DNA from: Rotaria macrura | Taxonomy: Eukaryota; Rotifera; Eurotatoria; Philodinida; Philodinidae | Reading direction: 5' to 3' | Assembly: GCA_900239685.1 (NCBI GenBank) | Contig: OENT01000347.1 | Location: forward strand, 1 to 64,000 | Length of the DNA: 64,000 bases | Shown here: piece after piece, positions 24,185-37,407 of the stretch | Layout of the letters: each line of letters opens with the position of its first letter | Numbering within the stretch: the first letter of the stretch is position 1 | Program-made: the position numbers and the translations under genes | The notes under the pieces: generated by a model | Seen by the model: only the letters and a program-made list of their open reading frames with translations | Told to the model about the DNA's origin: nothing | The model's database searches: none

Positions 24185-25589
24185 ATGTCAACATCAAACA
24201 TAACGGTATCATCACCTATAGAATCAATTATGACTACCAGTGATTATGAAATATCAACCATGTATGATAACAATACAATTTGTGCAGGTAAAAAGAAAAG
24301 GTATCTGTTTGTATTGTATGAATTCTATGTTTTTCTTACTTTTAGATGAATTGATCAATGAATTACTCGAAGGTCTATCGGGTAGAATAATATGGGGCAT
24401 AATACAGATTATTCTCATGGTAGTGGGTAATATCGGTACGAGAAAATTGTTGATAGTTTATATAATATAATGTAATAAATCAAATATTATTTATCCAATA
24501 GGAAATATTGTTATACTAGTAGTTCTCAATCGTCGTTTAATGCGTAAAAGTGGTGTTAATAATCTCTTGCAGGGTCTTGCTATCAGTGATATAGCTGCAC
24601 CAACTCTAGCTTGCATTCCACATCTTATATATTACTATGGTTCTTCGACCAATGATAATCTCATCTATTTCGTTAATTCATATATTATGCCCATAGCGAC
24701 TGGTGCCACGTTTTGTTCAAATTGGATTGGTAAATATTAATTTCAGTTTTGTTAGAAGAGAAAAAAAACAATCGAATGTATTCTGTTTTTTGTTTCAGTT
24801 GTAACTATAACAAGTTTTCGTCTCATGATTGTAATTAAGCCACTGTATTCACAAGTTTATTGTTCAAACCGTAACGAAAAGAAAGCATTAATTGTCATCT
24901 TTCTTGTTAGTATTCTATCTATAGTGCCGTATTATTATTACCGTTCTCATTCAGATGCACTCAAAGTTTTAAAAGTTATATCAGCCATATTATCTATATT
25001 GGGACCATGGGTCATATGTGTATTTCTTTGGGTATTACTTATACGTATCGTGAGTCGAAAAATAGGTTTGAAGAGATCAAAACAATTTACACTACATTCA
25101 GAAATACTAGCTCAACGCTTAAAATCTAAATCTAAAATAACAAAAATGGTATTAATAATATGTTTCTGTAATATAATATGTCAATTACCCGTATTAATAT
25201 TAACTATATTAGGTCTTATAAATGGTAATCCATGTGAATATATTCTAGCAATGATTTTTGTTTGTTTACTTTTTTTATCTAATTTACTATTAATCGTGAA
25301 TCATTCAATAAATATTTTCATTTATTCATTAACAAATCGTAGATTTCGTTATACGTTAAAAATCATGTGCCGTCATTGTTATTGTCTTCATAAGCATCAA
25401 ATTAGACAGCAGCAAATGATGATGATCATGCATTATGATGAACCTCGAAAAACACCTTATCAACGAAAATGTGATGATGATCGTTGTTCAAGCACAAGAA
25501 TGTGCCGTAGTCCTGGCCTAGTGATTACAGTACGTGTAAAAAATGTTTCAAGACAGAATCCATATCAATGTGGACGTGCTGATTTATGA
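24185..25589 (+). CDS. Rhodopsin-like (class A) G-protein-coupled receptor
   Basis: Four exons, 24185-24287, 24346-24435, 24502-24729 and 24799-25589, with 58-69 bp introns, all in phase, give 403 residues. The extracellular N-terminus has N-glycosylation sequons (NIT, NNT). TM1 contains GNIGNIVILVVL with the class A asparagine, TM2 carries LAISDIAAP (the L..xD motif), TM6 has CQLP for CxxP, and TM7 ends NHSINIFIY, a variant of NPxxY. After TM3, where DRY is usual, the sequence is SFRLMIVIKPLYS, so the ionic-lock arginine is kept but D and Y are not. The tail has a CRHCYC cluster that could be palmitoylated. It resembles neuropeptide or FMRFamide-type orphan receptors; the ligand is unknown. 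AATAAA at 25607. No close neighbour. Confidence 0.88.
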
Positions 25590-28500
25590 ACTTTTTAATT
25601 TAATCGAATAAAATATTTCATGTCACATCGAAACACCAAGCGAACATTTTGTTTTAACTTTATCTATCATTTTGCTTGAATTATGTTTGAGAAGCTAGTG
25701 TATGTAATTTTAATGGATTACTAAAAGTAAAACAGTAGCAAGTATTCATTGAAAAATGAGCGTACAACTACGTAGAGATAATATTTTTTATAATTATTGT
25801 TCAGTCTTGTTTCAAATTTTACTAAACTATCTATGCTTTAATTATAGAGTATATTTTTCAAAATTGTCTTCAATATAGCCTAGACATGAAATGAGTATAT
25901 GTCAAAGAAGACATACTCGAGCTAGAGTATTCGTATTTACTGTCTATACTCGTATAAATACGTTCTGTGCTGTTTAATATGCATTCTCTATCGAGTCATC
26001 GACTTAAACTCTCATACAATAAAGAAACAACGAAAGACCATGACAAGAAACAATCTAGGCAATCCTATTGAAGAATCTCATGAAAAATGAATGACTTAGT
26101 AATGTTAGAACAACACCTGAATAAAGTATCTATTTGTCATTAAAAAAGTCCTTTAAAATAATATGTTCAATAAAAAAAACGAGCTTAATAGATAAAACAA
26201 TCAATCCCTTGCAAAATCTTTCTATGAAGAAAACTTAACAATACTTAATTGATCTTTTACTTTGTTTTCATTTATTCAAGGACGTTGTTTTTCAAACTAA
26301 GACTAAACTTTGATATCTCAGAAAAGAAGAGCTATGACTACCTGACATTAAATCTTTATATTTATTTATAAGAACATTTCGAATGCAATTTATTAGCAGC
26401 TGCCAAGTACATTGCTGACGTAGATCTAAATACCTTCACTGTTTCAAATGTTCAAGTCAAAACAAGCCTGAATATTACAATAGGACAGCAGCAACAGCTG
26501 CCTATCGAAAGTGTAGTCAAACATTTCTGATACTAATCAGCATAATAAGATAGAAAAAACAAATAGCTGTAAGTAAAATATTCTCTTTAGTTGACCATTA
26601 TATTCATAATGAATGAGTATTTTGATACGTCAAAATTGATACTATTGTCATAAATATCTTCTAGTCATGTATTAGAGTTCACAAATGCAATGCGTCGTTA
26701 ATTCTACATCTTCATCGGTTTTAGCAATTGCAAGACACAACGTTTTCCTTATTATGTCGAACAGATCAAGTCAGTCTGAAGTTCATCAAGTGAGCTTTCT
26801 TTTAACTGATAATGGACTATTGACGTCGAGTTAAATACTATTTTCTGAGAAGTATATAATCAACCAAATGGAAGAAAAAAGAAAGAAATTATGTTATCTT
26901 TAACAGGCATTTTCCTGTCGGAAAATATTACTTGTGTTGATAGAAATATGCTTATGATCTTTCAAATGATGTTTTGTTTTTGTCTTTTAGGCGTAGGATA
27001 ACAAACTGAAAAATAGTCTTTCTCTTTTGATGATAAGTAAAATTTAAGTTCATATGTATGAAAAATTACCTTGTTTGAATAATACCTAATCTAGGACATG
27101 AATATGAATATGAAACTCTCATTAATATGAATCTCAATCTGAGATAATCTAAAAGATTATTTACAGTCGATTTCCCATTCATTCTATTGAGAGTAATTGG
27201 ATACGAAGAAGTTAAACTTCGTTATTGTTCATCCTGCAAAAAAAAATAGATTAAATCTATAACAAGTAAATAAGTGCACTTTAATTCCTACGATTTCATT
27301 GGAAACAGTTTTTTTTTAATTTCTTATAACAATCGATGCTTTCTTACGGGAGTCATCGTTTATGTCAATCGTAGTTAAATACTTGGTTGCTTAGTTATTT
27401 TCATTATTAAAAATAAATGAAATATTTAATAACAATATACTCTAACATATATAAATATAAATACGTATATGTACTCTAGTGTAATATACATAGTCTCGTC
27501 AAATTCTTCTTCATCCAGTACGATTAATCTGCATGAATCAATCAACTTTATTGTCATCAATAGGAAATGTCTAATACTTTTGAATGAGTGCGTCACAATA
27601 GTTTATGAAATTATTCATATAAATTATAATGTAGATATTAGAGTAAGGTCACCTTTTTCTACCAGCAGCTGCTTCAACATCAACACGTATAGAACATCAG
27701 TGTATCTGAAGACAAGATGACATTTATGCAGCTGCATCTGTTTCCCAATACTAATTTTATTTAAATACTTGATCGTAGACATTCTAATCAGTAATATTAA
27801 ATAATCTAGATTAATTTTCAATAACGAAAGAACTTACTGACAATTCCATAGAATAAATGCTACTATTTCTTAGCAACACATCTTTGTTACGTTAATTATG
27901 CTGAGTAGGAAAGGCATTCGTAGCTAAGTTTAAACTAATATATCAAAATAAATACTATGAGTATATCGAAATTATTCAGCGATTAACAATTCTATGTTGA
28001 TAATACACATTGTCAATAGATTTGGAACGCTTCCCTGGCTCGTTTATATGATAGATCATGTTTTACATTTCAGTTCTATATAATCGAGATAATACTTTTT
28101 CTCCCTTAAAACAAGAATGTATTTCCAGAATTTCCTCCAGCTATACTATCCTGCATCAATGAAAAAATGACGAGTTTCTACTCAACCGAATATATTTGAC
28201 GACGATGTCAATACAATATTGTAAAGTTCGAGGGGAAGAGGTGGTTATTTTTGCAATAGATGGAACGCAATCATAAAAATAGAGCTGAAGGATCCGCTAT
28301 ACACTTGTAGTAGAACTAAAACGAACTACATTGTTTTTCTGCTAGAGTTACATAATGCCCTTCCGTAGATACATTGAACCTTGTAGCAAGCGAAAGAAAA
28401 GAATTTCGGTTTGAAATTTCATTCATAAGTAGTATTGCATAATCCTAAAATTTGTAACTAAAAAAAACCGCTGTGTTGCTGAGATATTGAATGTAGAAAA

Positions 28501-31500
28501 AAAAACGGCAACATTGTGCAAAATAATCCATCGAATCTTGTTTCTCTTCAACATTTCTTCCTATGTACCCAATCATGGATGAATAATGGGAAAACGACCC
28601 CTTATTTTCCATTATTTCACAAAATAGAATAAATAATACATTGCAATTAATTATTTTCTGTAACCAAAGTGAATTTTGTACGGATAATACTGAAATTTTG
28701 AATAATACATTGACATTTCAATGCATTTTGTTGAATAATGCTTAAATGATTTAAAACGCAGTTGATTTCCAATGTATTGTTTTTTAGAAATAATTCTCTA
28801 ATGAGTAATAATGAATTCAGTGCCAATATATTATAATGAATTATTAAAAAACAACATTCAAATGTTCGATAGCTCGGTAAAACTTCATTGCATTTCAATA
28901 GATTTCGAGAATAATCTCTAGATAACCGAAAATACATTGAATTTCAATCACTTATAATTCATACTTAAAATAATGTTCTAAACTTTGATCCTTCATTATT
29001 TTCATGTAGAACGAATCGGAAGAAGATGGTTTAAAAAATTTAACAAAAGATGTTATAAATTTTTCTGTGCATCGCAGGTTTGTCAATAGCATTGCATCTT
29101 GTACGAGCCTATGTCGTTCAATTAACAGAATTCTTTAGTAACCGGGGTTCTGATTTGCATCACCAATAAACGAAGGTGCACAGTGCGTTAATATTGTAAA
29201 CGATGACATAAGGAAACTAAGGATCAGCAGAACAAAAATTGACAATGTGGTCACTGTGAACACTATTCAGGTAATACCATAAGAGACCGCACGCAATAGC
29301 TATAAAAGCTTGTCTACATTATCATAGTTTTCTATCTTACGTTTTTCGTTCATAAATAGTCATTATCATTAGCTACCTGCATTCTTTTAATGCAATGGAT
29401 TACTATGAGTTGATTTCAACAACGTCATATACTTTGCAAGTCTGGCATATATAGTTGAAAACTGCCTCCAGCACACATATGAAAAAATCTAGTGATGTAC
29501 GTACTAGTGCTTCGATGGTCACGGAGATTTAGCTATGCGAGTGCTATCATAAGAGCATGAATTTAAAACTATCGGTGCAAATTATAAACGTGAAATCGTC
29601 TTAAGGATGCAAAGACTAAAACCCGGTGCGTCATCATATTTCAAATGTACATCAAAACTATATTGGAAAGTGCATTACTCATTCTAGTTCTACAATGTAT
29701 GTACAACAGGAGAAAATAATTATGAATAAATTGTATTTTAATCTGTGCCACAGATTATTCTCAAATACTTTTGTATACGTCAGTAATATTCAAACTACCA
29801 AGTACAACGAATAGTTAGGGCTAGCTAAGAGACGTATTTTTACAGGATCAATACGAACTAACCTGCTTCTGATGCACATAAATCCTAGACTTCAAATAGA
29901 TAAGAGATGGTCCAGAAAAGCTTTGACGTAGACGTGCTCAACGATGACATAGGAGATGTTTTTTCTCCCTCCTTGAAGCATCCGGATACCATCGGCTTAT
30001 AATGATATAAATACAAACGTACAGTCACCAAGATACGATCATAAAAGTATCGAAGTAATGATATATTCCGACAGTAGAATCAGCAGTTTATAGGCATTTG
30101 TGTATGAAAAAAGGTATAGAGACAAGTACAAGGGTATGAGAGTATTGAAATGCAAGTAAAATTACAGAGCTATAAGCATAAAACAATAAAAAGAAGTGCA
30201 TACAGAAAAAAGTGACAGTCTCGAGTACAGGTGGATGGGTCTGTACATAAGAATATACGCCTGTCGACAAGACGATAAGTATTGGGGTATAAATATAACA
30301 GAATAGGTATAAGCAAAAAGGGTATTAGGATATAGATATAAGGGGTCAGGTATAACAGCATAATCGTTTAATGAAATGGTATACATAAAAGCGTACAACG
30401 ATAAGGGGATAGATATAAGGATATAAGGATACGTGTATATGGATAATGTCATAGATGTAATGGGATTTGATATGTGGATGTAGAGATAGAAGTTTTAGGA
30501 TAATGTAATAGATTTAATGGTACAGTGAAAAATGCATGAAGTTTTCTGAGGCATTGAAATGCATCAAAACATTTAATGTACATAATTACATGATTACAGC
30601 ACCAGAATAAGGCATGGTAATGCATTGAGTTTGGGATTAATTGCAATGCATGGAATATGTTGCATTGTCATGCAATTGCATCAATTGCGTTTCCATAGGA
30701 AAATAATGTATGGCAATTTCCATTATTTCGAAAAATCGAGTACAGGGTTTATCTCCAGAAGGAAGCAACAGTTATTTTATAAACTTTCAGGACAATCTAC
30801 ATAGTGTATCAGCTATTTATAAGCAAAAATTCAAGTCGAAATTCCGTTGTTCTAATTTTTTCATGAGGCAGAATATCCCATACAAAGAACATTTTCTTCA
30901 TGTTAACGTCATGTATTAGTGGTACGGTTTGCCATTGACGCAGTGGTTTCAAAACATATCTAGATACAACGCTTGACAATGTCACTTAAAAAAACCAAAG
31001 TCGTACGTTACTTGTACGACTAAAAATAGGTTCAGAATAGAACAGTATTAATAAAAAATCACGAATGGAGAAAAATCCATTGTTCGACCTAATAAGTCAT
31101 TTGAAAATTATAGTTTCGTCTCTGTATCATCACCCAGGTCATGCTAGTTCAGAAAAATACTAGCTTTTGAATATAAAATCTTATAGTGGATTTTATTAAA
31201 ATCTTTCTAATGTCTCTTTCAAGCGATATTCAGATTTTAAAGGTTTATTTGCAGTATGTGTGACATAGTGTTCAAGCTGCAATGTCAGATCTTTTGTCTG
31301 TGATTCAAAGATTGTAGATTTATTTGCATAGATATTTTCCGATTGTGATCAAGTATTATTGTTATTCACAACCAGTTTCATCTACGTTACTTAATATGAG
31401 AGTTGAGCTTTGTAAAATTTCCGTAAACAAGATTCCTAGATTTAGTACTACCAAATGGTAACTGAATAAAAACTTAAGTTGTCGTAAAAGAAGTAATGTA

Positions 31501-32613
31501 TTTGACAATCACTTTTGACAGTTTTAAGAAAACCTAAATTGTAAAAATATCTAGTCGATCGAATAAACTCGATCAGCACTGACACTATGATTTGATCAAA
31601 TCTGATTTGTATGATGAGGAGTTGATGACGCAGTTATAAAAACATGATCATATGCAATCTGACTATCAGGAAACAAAGACAATGAAACATGGTTTTGAAA
31701 TTTGTATCATGAAGGGAAAACGATAGTGTACAATGGCATCTATTATTTAACATCGTGTGAATATCTGTCTGAGAAAGCAACAAGAAACCTCACGGACTCA
31801 GTGTTGTCTGAATGCATTGCTAGAGAGTGTGGTTCAACTGCCAGAAGAGACACGATTTTCATGCATGCGGCCATGAAAGAAAATCTCTGTGACCCAGAAA
31901 ACGGTTTTGTTCCACAATATCCCCCTTAATAATCTATCCTATTTAGCAATCAAACCAATATTTCAGAGGAGTTGAATTGCTCCGCATTCACTATGTCCGA
32001 CTTTACATACGTTAATGATCATTGAAAGGAGAACATCATAAGTGTTAATCAATCATTTTTTCTTCATAATATTGTTAGTGATTTCTAGCTTTCTAAACTA
32101 ACCAATGGCAATGAATAAACGTTTCGAAGAGCAATAAAATCAGTATTGAGGAAAACATTTTGATTATCTGCTTTCTTCGATTGCTTCATCCACACTAAAC
32201 AGCAGTTGACATAACATACAAATAGTACCTAACTAGTTTATGCTCACCAAATACACTTAGTTGTGTTCTTTCATAAATGAAGATTTAAAAATTTGCTTCA
32301 TTCATTACACGGTATTTTCATATTGAAATTAATGCAATTGATATAGCACGTAAAATCAATAGGTATGTTCTCACTTTGGAACCAAACTATGTGTCTTGTG
32401 TAGTATTATTAGACGGTGTTTCACTATTTCATAGTAAATCGTCTCATTTACTCTGAGAGACTTATTTCAAGTGTACTAAAAAACTTCTTTTCAAATATTG
32501 GTACCTCCTGAAATTCATCGGTGTTCAATATTGAAAGTCTTAGACAAAAGTAAAGAAGTCACAAGATATAGGACACTTACTCTAATTCATTAAGAGAAAG
32601 TAGTATGATATTA
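25590..32613. other. Gene-poor stretch downstream of the GPCR
   Basis: No supported gene. Degenerate, low-complexity tandem-like sequence with GGTATAAATATAAGG-type words occupies about 30280-30480, and TGCAT-rich sequence follows at about 30540-30690. A 75-codon frame at 31702-31929 has coding-like composition but no known motif. A 9-bp hairpin (GTCGTACG / CGTACGAC-like) occurs near 31000. Confidence 0.5.
30280..30480. repeat. Degenerate short tandem repeat
   Basis: Words such as GGTATAAATATAA, GGTATAAG, GGATATAGATATAAGG and GATATAAGGATATAAGG recur over 200 bp with irregular spacing. It looks like a decayed tandem array on the plus strand; no fixed period could be set by eye. Confidence 0.5.
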
Positions 32614-32621
32614 TCGTAGAT

Positions 32622-33688
32622 TAGAGTACTGCACGGGTTCAACTTTTGGAACCCGCACCCGACCGGACAAGTTACTCAGAGCCCAAACCCAACCCGACCT
32701 GATAAAATTGAACCCGAGCCCGACTCGACCCTAGCAATAATATAAATACGGTTTTTTTTCAACAAATCCAGTATGTACACATTATACGTAACTAACGACT
32801 TCATCCTTATTGTCTTGAATACGATTAAAACAATTCCATCATGTAGCAGTTGATTTAAGTTTTTCTAGTATCGGATATTCGCTATTTTGAATAGACTTTC
32901 GAGTATTTTCTTTTGAATTCATTTCTGAACGATAATAACGAAAACATTTAAAATATGGAAAAGAGATATTTCTTTCTTCGAACGAAAATATCTCCCAGCG
33001 TTTTAATAGAAATCCGAAACGGAGTACTAATGGATACTTCATTTCTATTGACAAATTATATTTTGGTACTGTGCTCTAGATAACCAAGCACCTCCAAGTA
33101 TCAGCAAAATAAGTCTATAAACTTGACGAACATTTATCGTATAAGAAGTTATTATTCAACAAGAACAACTCAAGAAGATAATTATTGATTGTCTGAAAAT
33201 CTAAAAGGACAATAGAAATTTTGATAGCAAGCTCGATTGAACTAAAAGAAAACATCCTTAGTTTCATCTGCAAGTAAAATACATTAAAAAGCGGGAGACG
33301 AGTGGCAATTTAAATCTAATGACGCAAAAAGAAATAAAGTACATTTTGTACCTTAGACATCACGTTCCAGGTACTGTGTTTTTTCTGTTAACTACAAAAT
33401 ACAATACTTTTCAAAAGTCTTAAGTACTCTGGATACATTGCTTTTGCTCAAGGTAGCTAACGTTAAAAACACTGCATCTCGCATGCATTCCTAGATTGAC
33501 TTGAACATCAACCAATAGATTTCTACTTCACTGTTCATTCTATGTAACATAGAAAAAGATACAAGACAGAAACATATGTTATAAAAAATAGAACCCAACA
33601 AATTTTTAAATCAAACCCGAGCTTGACCCGACAGAGTTTGAACCCGCATCCGCCAACTGGTCAGGTCAGGTCTGATTGCAGTACTCTA
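32622..33688. mobile_element. hAT-like non-autonomous element, 1.07 kb
   Basis: The left end TAGAGTACTGCA (32622-32633) and right end TGCAGTACTCTA (33677-33688) are perfect 12-bp inverted repeats. They are flanked by TCGTAGAT (32614-32621) and TCGTAGAG (33689-33696), an 8-bp duplication with one mismatch. Next to each end lie GC-rich arms made of CCCGACCCGA / AACCCG-type short repeats, unlike the AT-rich surroundings. The 8-bp duplication and TAGAG-type end fit the hAT superfamily. The interior has only a 71-codon frame and no transposase motif. Confidence 0.78.
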
Positions 33689-33696
33689 TCGTAGAG

Positions 33697-34790
33697 AATA
33701 GAAACAAAAACTTGATCGTTGACAACTACATTATGGACTAACTCGATTGTATTGTTTTCTTTGTCATAGATATCGTCTAGAAACCAAACTACATTGTGTT
33801 TTTTCCTTCTCAACAAAATCACTGATGTTATTTCTTTGTTTCCTGCTTGAAATTTTTAGTTCTCTTTTGCAAATATACTAATTTGAATGCATCGCTTTGA
33901 ATAGATTCATTGAAGACTTTGAATGGAAACAAGTTCATCGTTTTGCAACGAACATGTTAATAAACGAGAATGGTAAGAATAATATTTACTATTTTCCTCA
34001 TGTTCATTTTAGTAAATATTTATCCAGAAAAAACCATTATGTTCAGAATTCAGTCAAATGAATAGATGTACTTTTCAGTTATTATCTATTGCTGACTTTC
34101 CATATTATTGCTTAAATGAAAGCTTGTTTATTTATAATGATCAATTAGTTTTATGTCAGACTTTGTTTTTAAGCTATAGAAGTACCAATGTACGATTCAT
34201 CAAAGGAAACGGTGTACTTGTTGATACATTTTATCAGAATTCTTCTTGAAATTGTATGGAAAGGGTCTTTAAACATATGTTATCAATAGGATTAGGAAGC
34301 TTAAAAATCAAGTTTACTTTTTGGAAATAAACAATTCATCATCGTTTGTTCAAGAAATCACAAGTAGAGAAAATCTGCATGCCACAGTTTCGATACAAAT
34401 CTAAATTAGAAAATTTTCATGGCGTTAATTATTACGCCACGCTTTCTTTGCACTATATAGTGGCGATAAGCATTAAAATAAACAGTTTTGAAGAGATATA
34501 CAAGATTGAATCATAATAAAAATAAACTAGTCACTGAATATGATCATCGAAAAATTGATATCTCGTTGAGTAAAGTAAAACTAATCTATTGATCTAAGGT
34601 AAAAAAATCAATTAATCTCTCTCGTAGCCACCACCAGTTTTTTTTCTCATCTTCATTGGTCGAATTAATAACCAATGAAAACGTTCGATCGAAGAGGATT
34701 TTACGATGTTTGTAAAGATTGACTGATGGCCGAGATGCAAACAAACGCGGAATCCGATTGTGTACAATATAACTTTATTGAATTACAAAA
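33697..34790. other. Upstream region of MED31
   Basis: No gene supported. A 63-codon frame at 34058-34249 has no recognisable motif. The promoter of MED31 should lie in the last few hundred bases; no clear TATA box was identified, as AT-rich sequence makes such calls meaningless here. Confidence 0.5.
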
Positions 34791-35264
34791 ATGAACGACG
34801 ATCACATTCAATCAGTAATCCATGATGATCGTCAACGATTTTTACTTGATCTTGAATTCGTTCAAACCCTAGCCAATCCTCAATATTTGAACTTTTTGGC
34901 TCAAAGAAATTATTTCAAAAATCCAGCGTTCATTAATTATTTGAAATATTTACTTTATTTCAAAGAGGATAACTACATCAAATATGTTCATTATCCTCAG
35001 GCACTTTACTTTCTTGATTTATTACAACGTGAACAATTTCGACAAGAACTCGTCAATCCTAATTATTGTCGATATATCGAAGATCAACAATTACTTGCAT
35101 GGCAACGACTTCAACGTAGAAAGAATCAACTTTTAACTAATGCTACTGCAACAACTGTAACATCGGCAAATAATAATAATAGTGAAGTAGAATCTGCAAG
35201 CACACAAAATAATACCAACGCAATATCAACGTCAACAACGGCGAGCATTGCACAAATTCGTTAA
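34791..35264 (+). CDS. MED31: Mediator complex subunit 31 (Soh1)
   Basis: Single-exon frame of 157 residues. Residues 13-105 match the whole MED31 family domain: FLLDLEFVQTLANPQYLNFL, then YFKNPAFINYLKYLLYFKE, YPQALYFLDLLQ and FRQELVNPNYCRYIEDQQLL with W..LQRRK. MED31 sits in the Mediator middle module, which links transcription factors to RNA polymerase II. The family is usually about 130 residues in animals; the extra length is a C-terminal Thr/Asn/Ser-rich tail from about residue 115. The first methionine is used because no upstream in-frame start exists and the conserved domain begins soon after. PDCD10 follows on the same strand after 262 bp. Confidence 0.97.
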   Translation: MNDDHIQSVIHDDRQRFLLDLEFVQTLANPQYLNFLAQRNYFKNPAFINYLKYLLYFKEDNYIKYVHYPQALYFLDLLQREQFRQELVNPNYCRYIEDQQLLAWQRLQRRKNQLLTNATATTVTSANNNNSEVESASTQNNTNAISTSTTASIAQIR

Positions 35265-35510
35265 AAATTATACAGAGATGTATTTTCCTGTTTTTGGATA
35301 AAGTTAAAACACTTTTTTGTCGTTCATCGATATGAAATGAAATTTCAGAATAATTGAATTGCTTGAAAAGAAATTCTTCTGGAAAACAAATATATATTTA
35401 TATATACATGAATACATATATGTTTATGAACAATTTATAAATTAAAAAATAGTTTTTGATTTTTCTCTGACTGACACGATTTTTTCATAAATATTTTTGC
35501 TGCAGCTTGT

Positions 35511-35515
35511 TTCAG
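35511..35515 (+). promoter_or_regulatory. Candidate trans-splice acceptor upstream of PDCD10
   Basis: A pyrimidine-rich stretch ends in TTGTTTCAG at 35515, 11 nt before the chosen ATG, and a second TGCAG ends at 35505. No upstream leader exon is evident in the 260-bp gap after MED31. This would fit spliced-leader addition to the second gene of a pair. Inference. Confidence 0.4.
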
Positions 35516-35526
35516 ATAGAACAATT

Positions 35527-36354
35527 ATGACGTCCATAGAAGATGGTATATCGATTTCTGCTCCAACGAATGCACTTATTCTACCAAATATTATTTATCC
35601 TGTAATTGAACAACTTGATAAATCTGGATATAAAGATATTCAAAATGATTTACGTACAACATTTTTCAAACTCGAAGAATTGTATCCAGGTTTTTCTCGA
35701 AATTTTCTTCAATCATTCATGAACAAAGAAATGCCATTGTTATCATCATCAACAAATATGAATGAATTAACGCTTAAATTAGAAAAATATTGTGATAAAT
35801 CATCATATTTTATATCATCATCTCGTAGTGAACAAGAATTTCATGAATTAAACATTCGTTCCAAGAATCTCAAACGTATATTAAGCCGTATTCCTGATGA
35901 TATCAATGAAAAACGTGAATTTCTTGAAACAATCAAAGAAATAGCGAGTGCTATCAAGAAAACACTTGATAGTGTATCGAATACATATCAATATTTCAAA
36001 ACAGCTGATGGACGTCAAGCATTAGAAAATGAAAAAAAGGAATTTATTAAATATAGTAAAAATTTCAGTAATACATTAAAAGCTTATTTTCGAGATAGTA
36101 AACGTGATGATGTTTACATTGCCGCAAATCATTTACTTGTTCAAACAGATTACTTGTTACGTACAATTAAACTTTATTGTGAAACTGACACATTCGATGA
36201 CTGTTTGTATCCATTATTATCTCAACATCAATCTCAAACTCGTATCATTTCATCATCACGTTATCCATCAAGTAGCAATCAACAACATCATCTGAGACAA
36301 TCATCATCTGCATATAATCGACCGATTTCATCCTATGAAACTGGTTATAATTGA
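35527..36354 (+). CDS. PDCD10: Programmed cell death protein 10 / CCM3
   Basis: Single-exon frame, 275 residues from the ATG at 35527. A start 30 bp further up is possible but lies before two good AG acceptors, so the inner start is preferred. The N-terminal dimerisation part contains LPNIIYPVIEQLDKSGY and LRTTFFKLEELYPGFS; the focal-adhesion-targeting-homology part contains LKRILSRIPDDINEKREFL, ETIKEIASAIKKTLD, RQALENEKKEFIKYSK and FSNTLKAYFRD, all close to human CCM3. The protein is an adaptor in the STRIPAK complex and binds GCKIII kinases; it affects Golgi, junctions and cell death. The family is normally about 212 residues; here there is a 50-residue Ser/Gln/His-rich tail after the last helix. 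No intron or defect was seen. Confidence 0.95.
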   Translation: MTSIEDGISISAPTNALILPNIIYPVIEQLDKSGYKDIQNDLRTTFFKLEELYPGFSRNFLQSFMNKEMPLLSSSTNMNELTLKLEKYCDKSSYFISSSRSEQEFHELNIRSKNLKRILSRIPDDINEKREFLETIKEIASAIKKTLDSVSNTYQYFKTADGRQALENEKKEFIKYSKNFSNTLKAYFRDSKRDDVYIAANHLLVQTDYLLRTIKLYCETDTFDDCLYPLLSQHQSQTRIISSSRYPSSSNQQHHLRQSSSAYNRPISSYETGYN

Positions 36355-37407
36355 AGAAAAAAAAAAGAACAGAAATATCTCAACGAAAACATTTTATTTC
36401 CGTCTTTATCTGTACAATAGTCTTCTATTTATTATGTATCTATGAGAAAAAATGTGGGGAATAAGAACTTTCTAAAAATGCGTCTTCCATATACGTATGT
36501 ACATTAGGATTTATTCAGTTATCGAATGATTCTTGTTTATCAGAACAAGAGAAAAGAAATAATATTCAAATATTTATTCGTTCATTTCATGTTTACTTTC
36601 TTTTTTCTCATGCAAAATTCAAGCATCATCATCATCATGCCTTCTCAATTGCTCGAACTAAATTGAATTGAAACGAAAAACATCTTTACTTTTCTTTCTT
36701 TCATGATTGGTCTTAGAAATTGCTATGAATTTAAGTTAACATTACTTTTGTTGATTATGACTAAATATGAAAACAAACAATAAATTATAGATACCGTATC
36801 TTGTATTGGATGAGGAGAGAAAGTGATAAAGGAAAACAACATAAAAACAAGGACATGTGCATTGAAGTATGGATGCATGTGCTACATGCATCCGCTCGTT
36901 CGTAATAGTTTATTTATGCTGATACATAGTGAAAAGTAGAGGAACCATAGAGCAACGAACGGCAAGCAGTAACAAAAACCTGTCTCCTCCTCTTCTTTTC
37001 TCTTTCGTCAAGTGACACGACTCGAGCAAACTAGTTTTTCGAGTCGTCTTTTTCTTTTCTTTCCCCTTCTTTCTCATTTTCTTCTCTGGTAATTCGGCAG
37101 CAGCTCATTCTGATCGCAAAAAAGAGATAGAATTTCATGATCAAGATAGGCATCACTAATCATTTTTGGGAATGTACATTAAGACTAACGATTCATTAGG
37201 AAATAAATTTGTGTCAATTGAACAAACATATTTTTTTTCTCTCCTCTACTAATATGATGTCATGTTTCATTAAAATTTTATTTACGCTGTGTCATATTAT
37301 TATCTAGAAAAGATAGGCATTGACTTTAACTTGTCTATCAACCTGTTTTTCTTTTTCTTTTTATTAATATTTAAGATTANNNNNNNNNNNNNNNNNNNNN
37401 NNNNNNN
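36355..37407. other. Intergenic region and hidden 5' end of LC3
   Basis: No coding exon could be placed. The first exon or exons of the LC3 gene should lie here or in the gap at 37380-37407. An ATG at about 36639 (MPSQLLELN then stop) was considered and dropped. Confidence 0.5.
37380..37407. other. Assembly gap (28 N)
   Basis: 28 unknown bases directly before the first readable exon of the LC3 gene, next to T-rich sequence. Confidence 0.98.

Noticed and set aside
31702-31929. 75-codon frame with coding-like composition
   Set aside because: No recognisable domain, no splice partners found; left as part of the gene-poor region.
36639-36670. ATG reading MPSQLLELN as a first exon of LC3
   Set aside because: A stop follows at once with no splice donor, and the resemblance to an LC3 start is just three residues.
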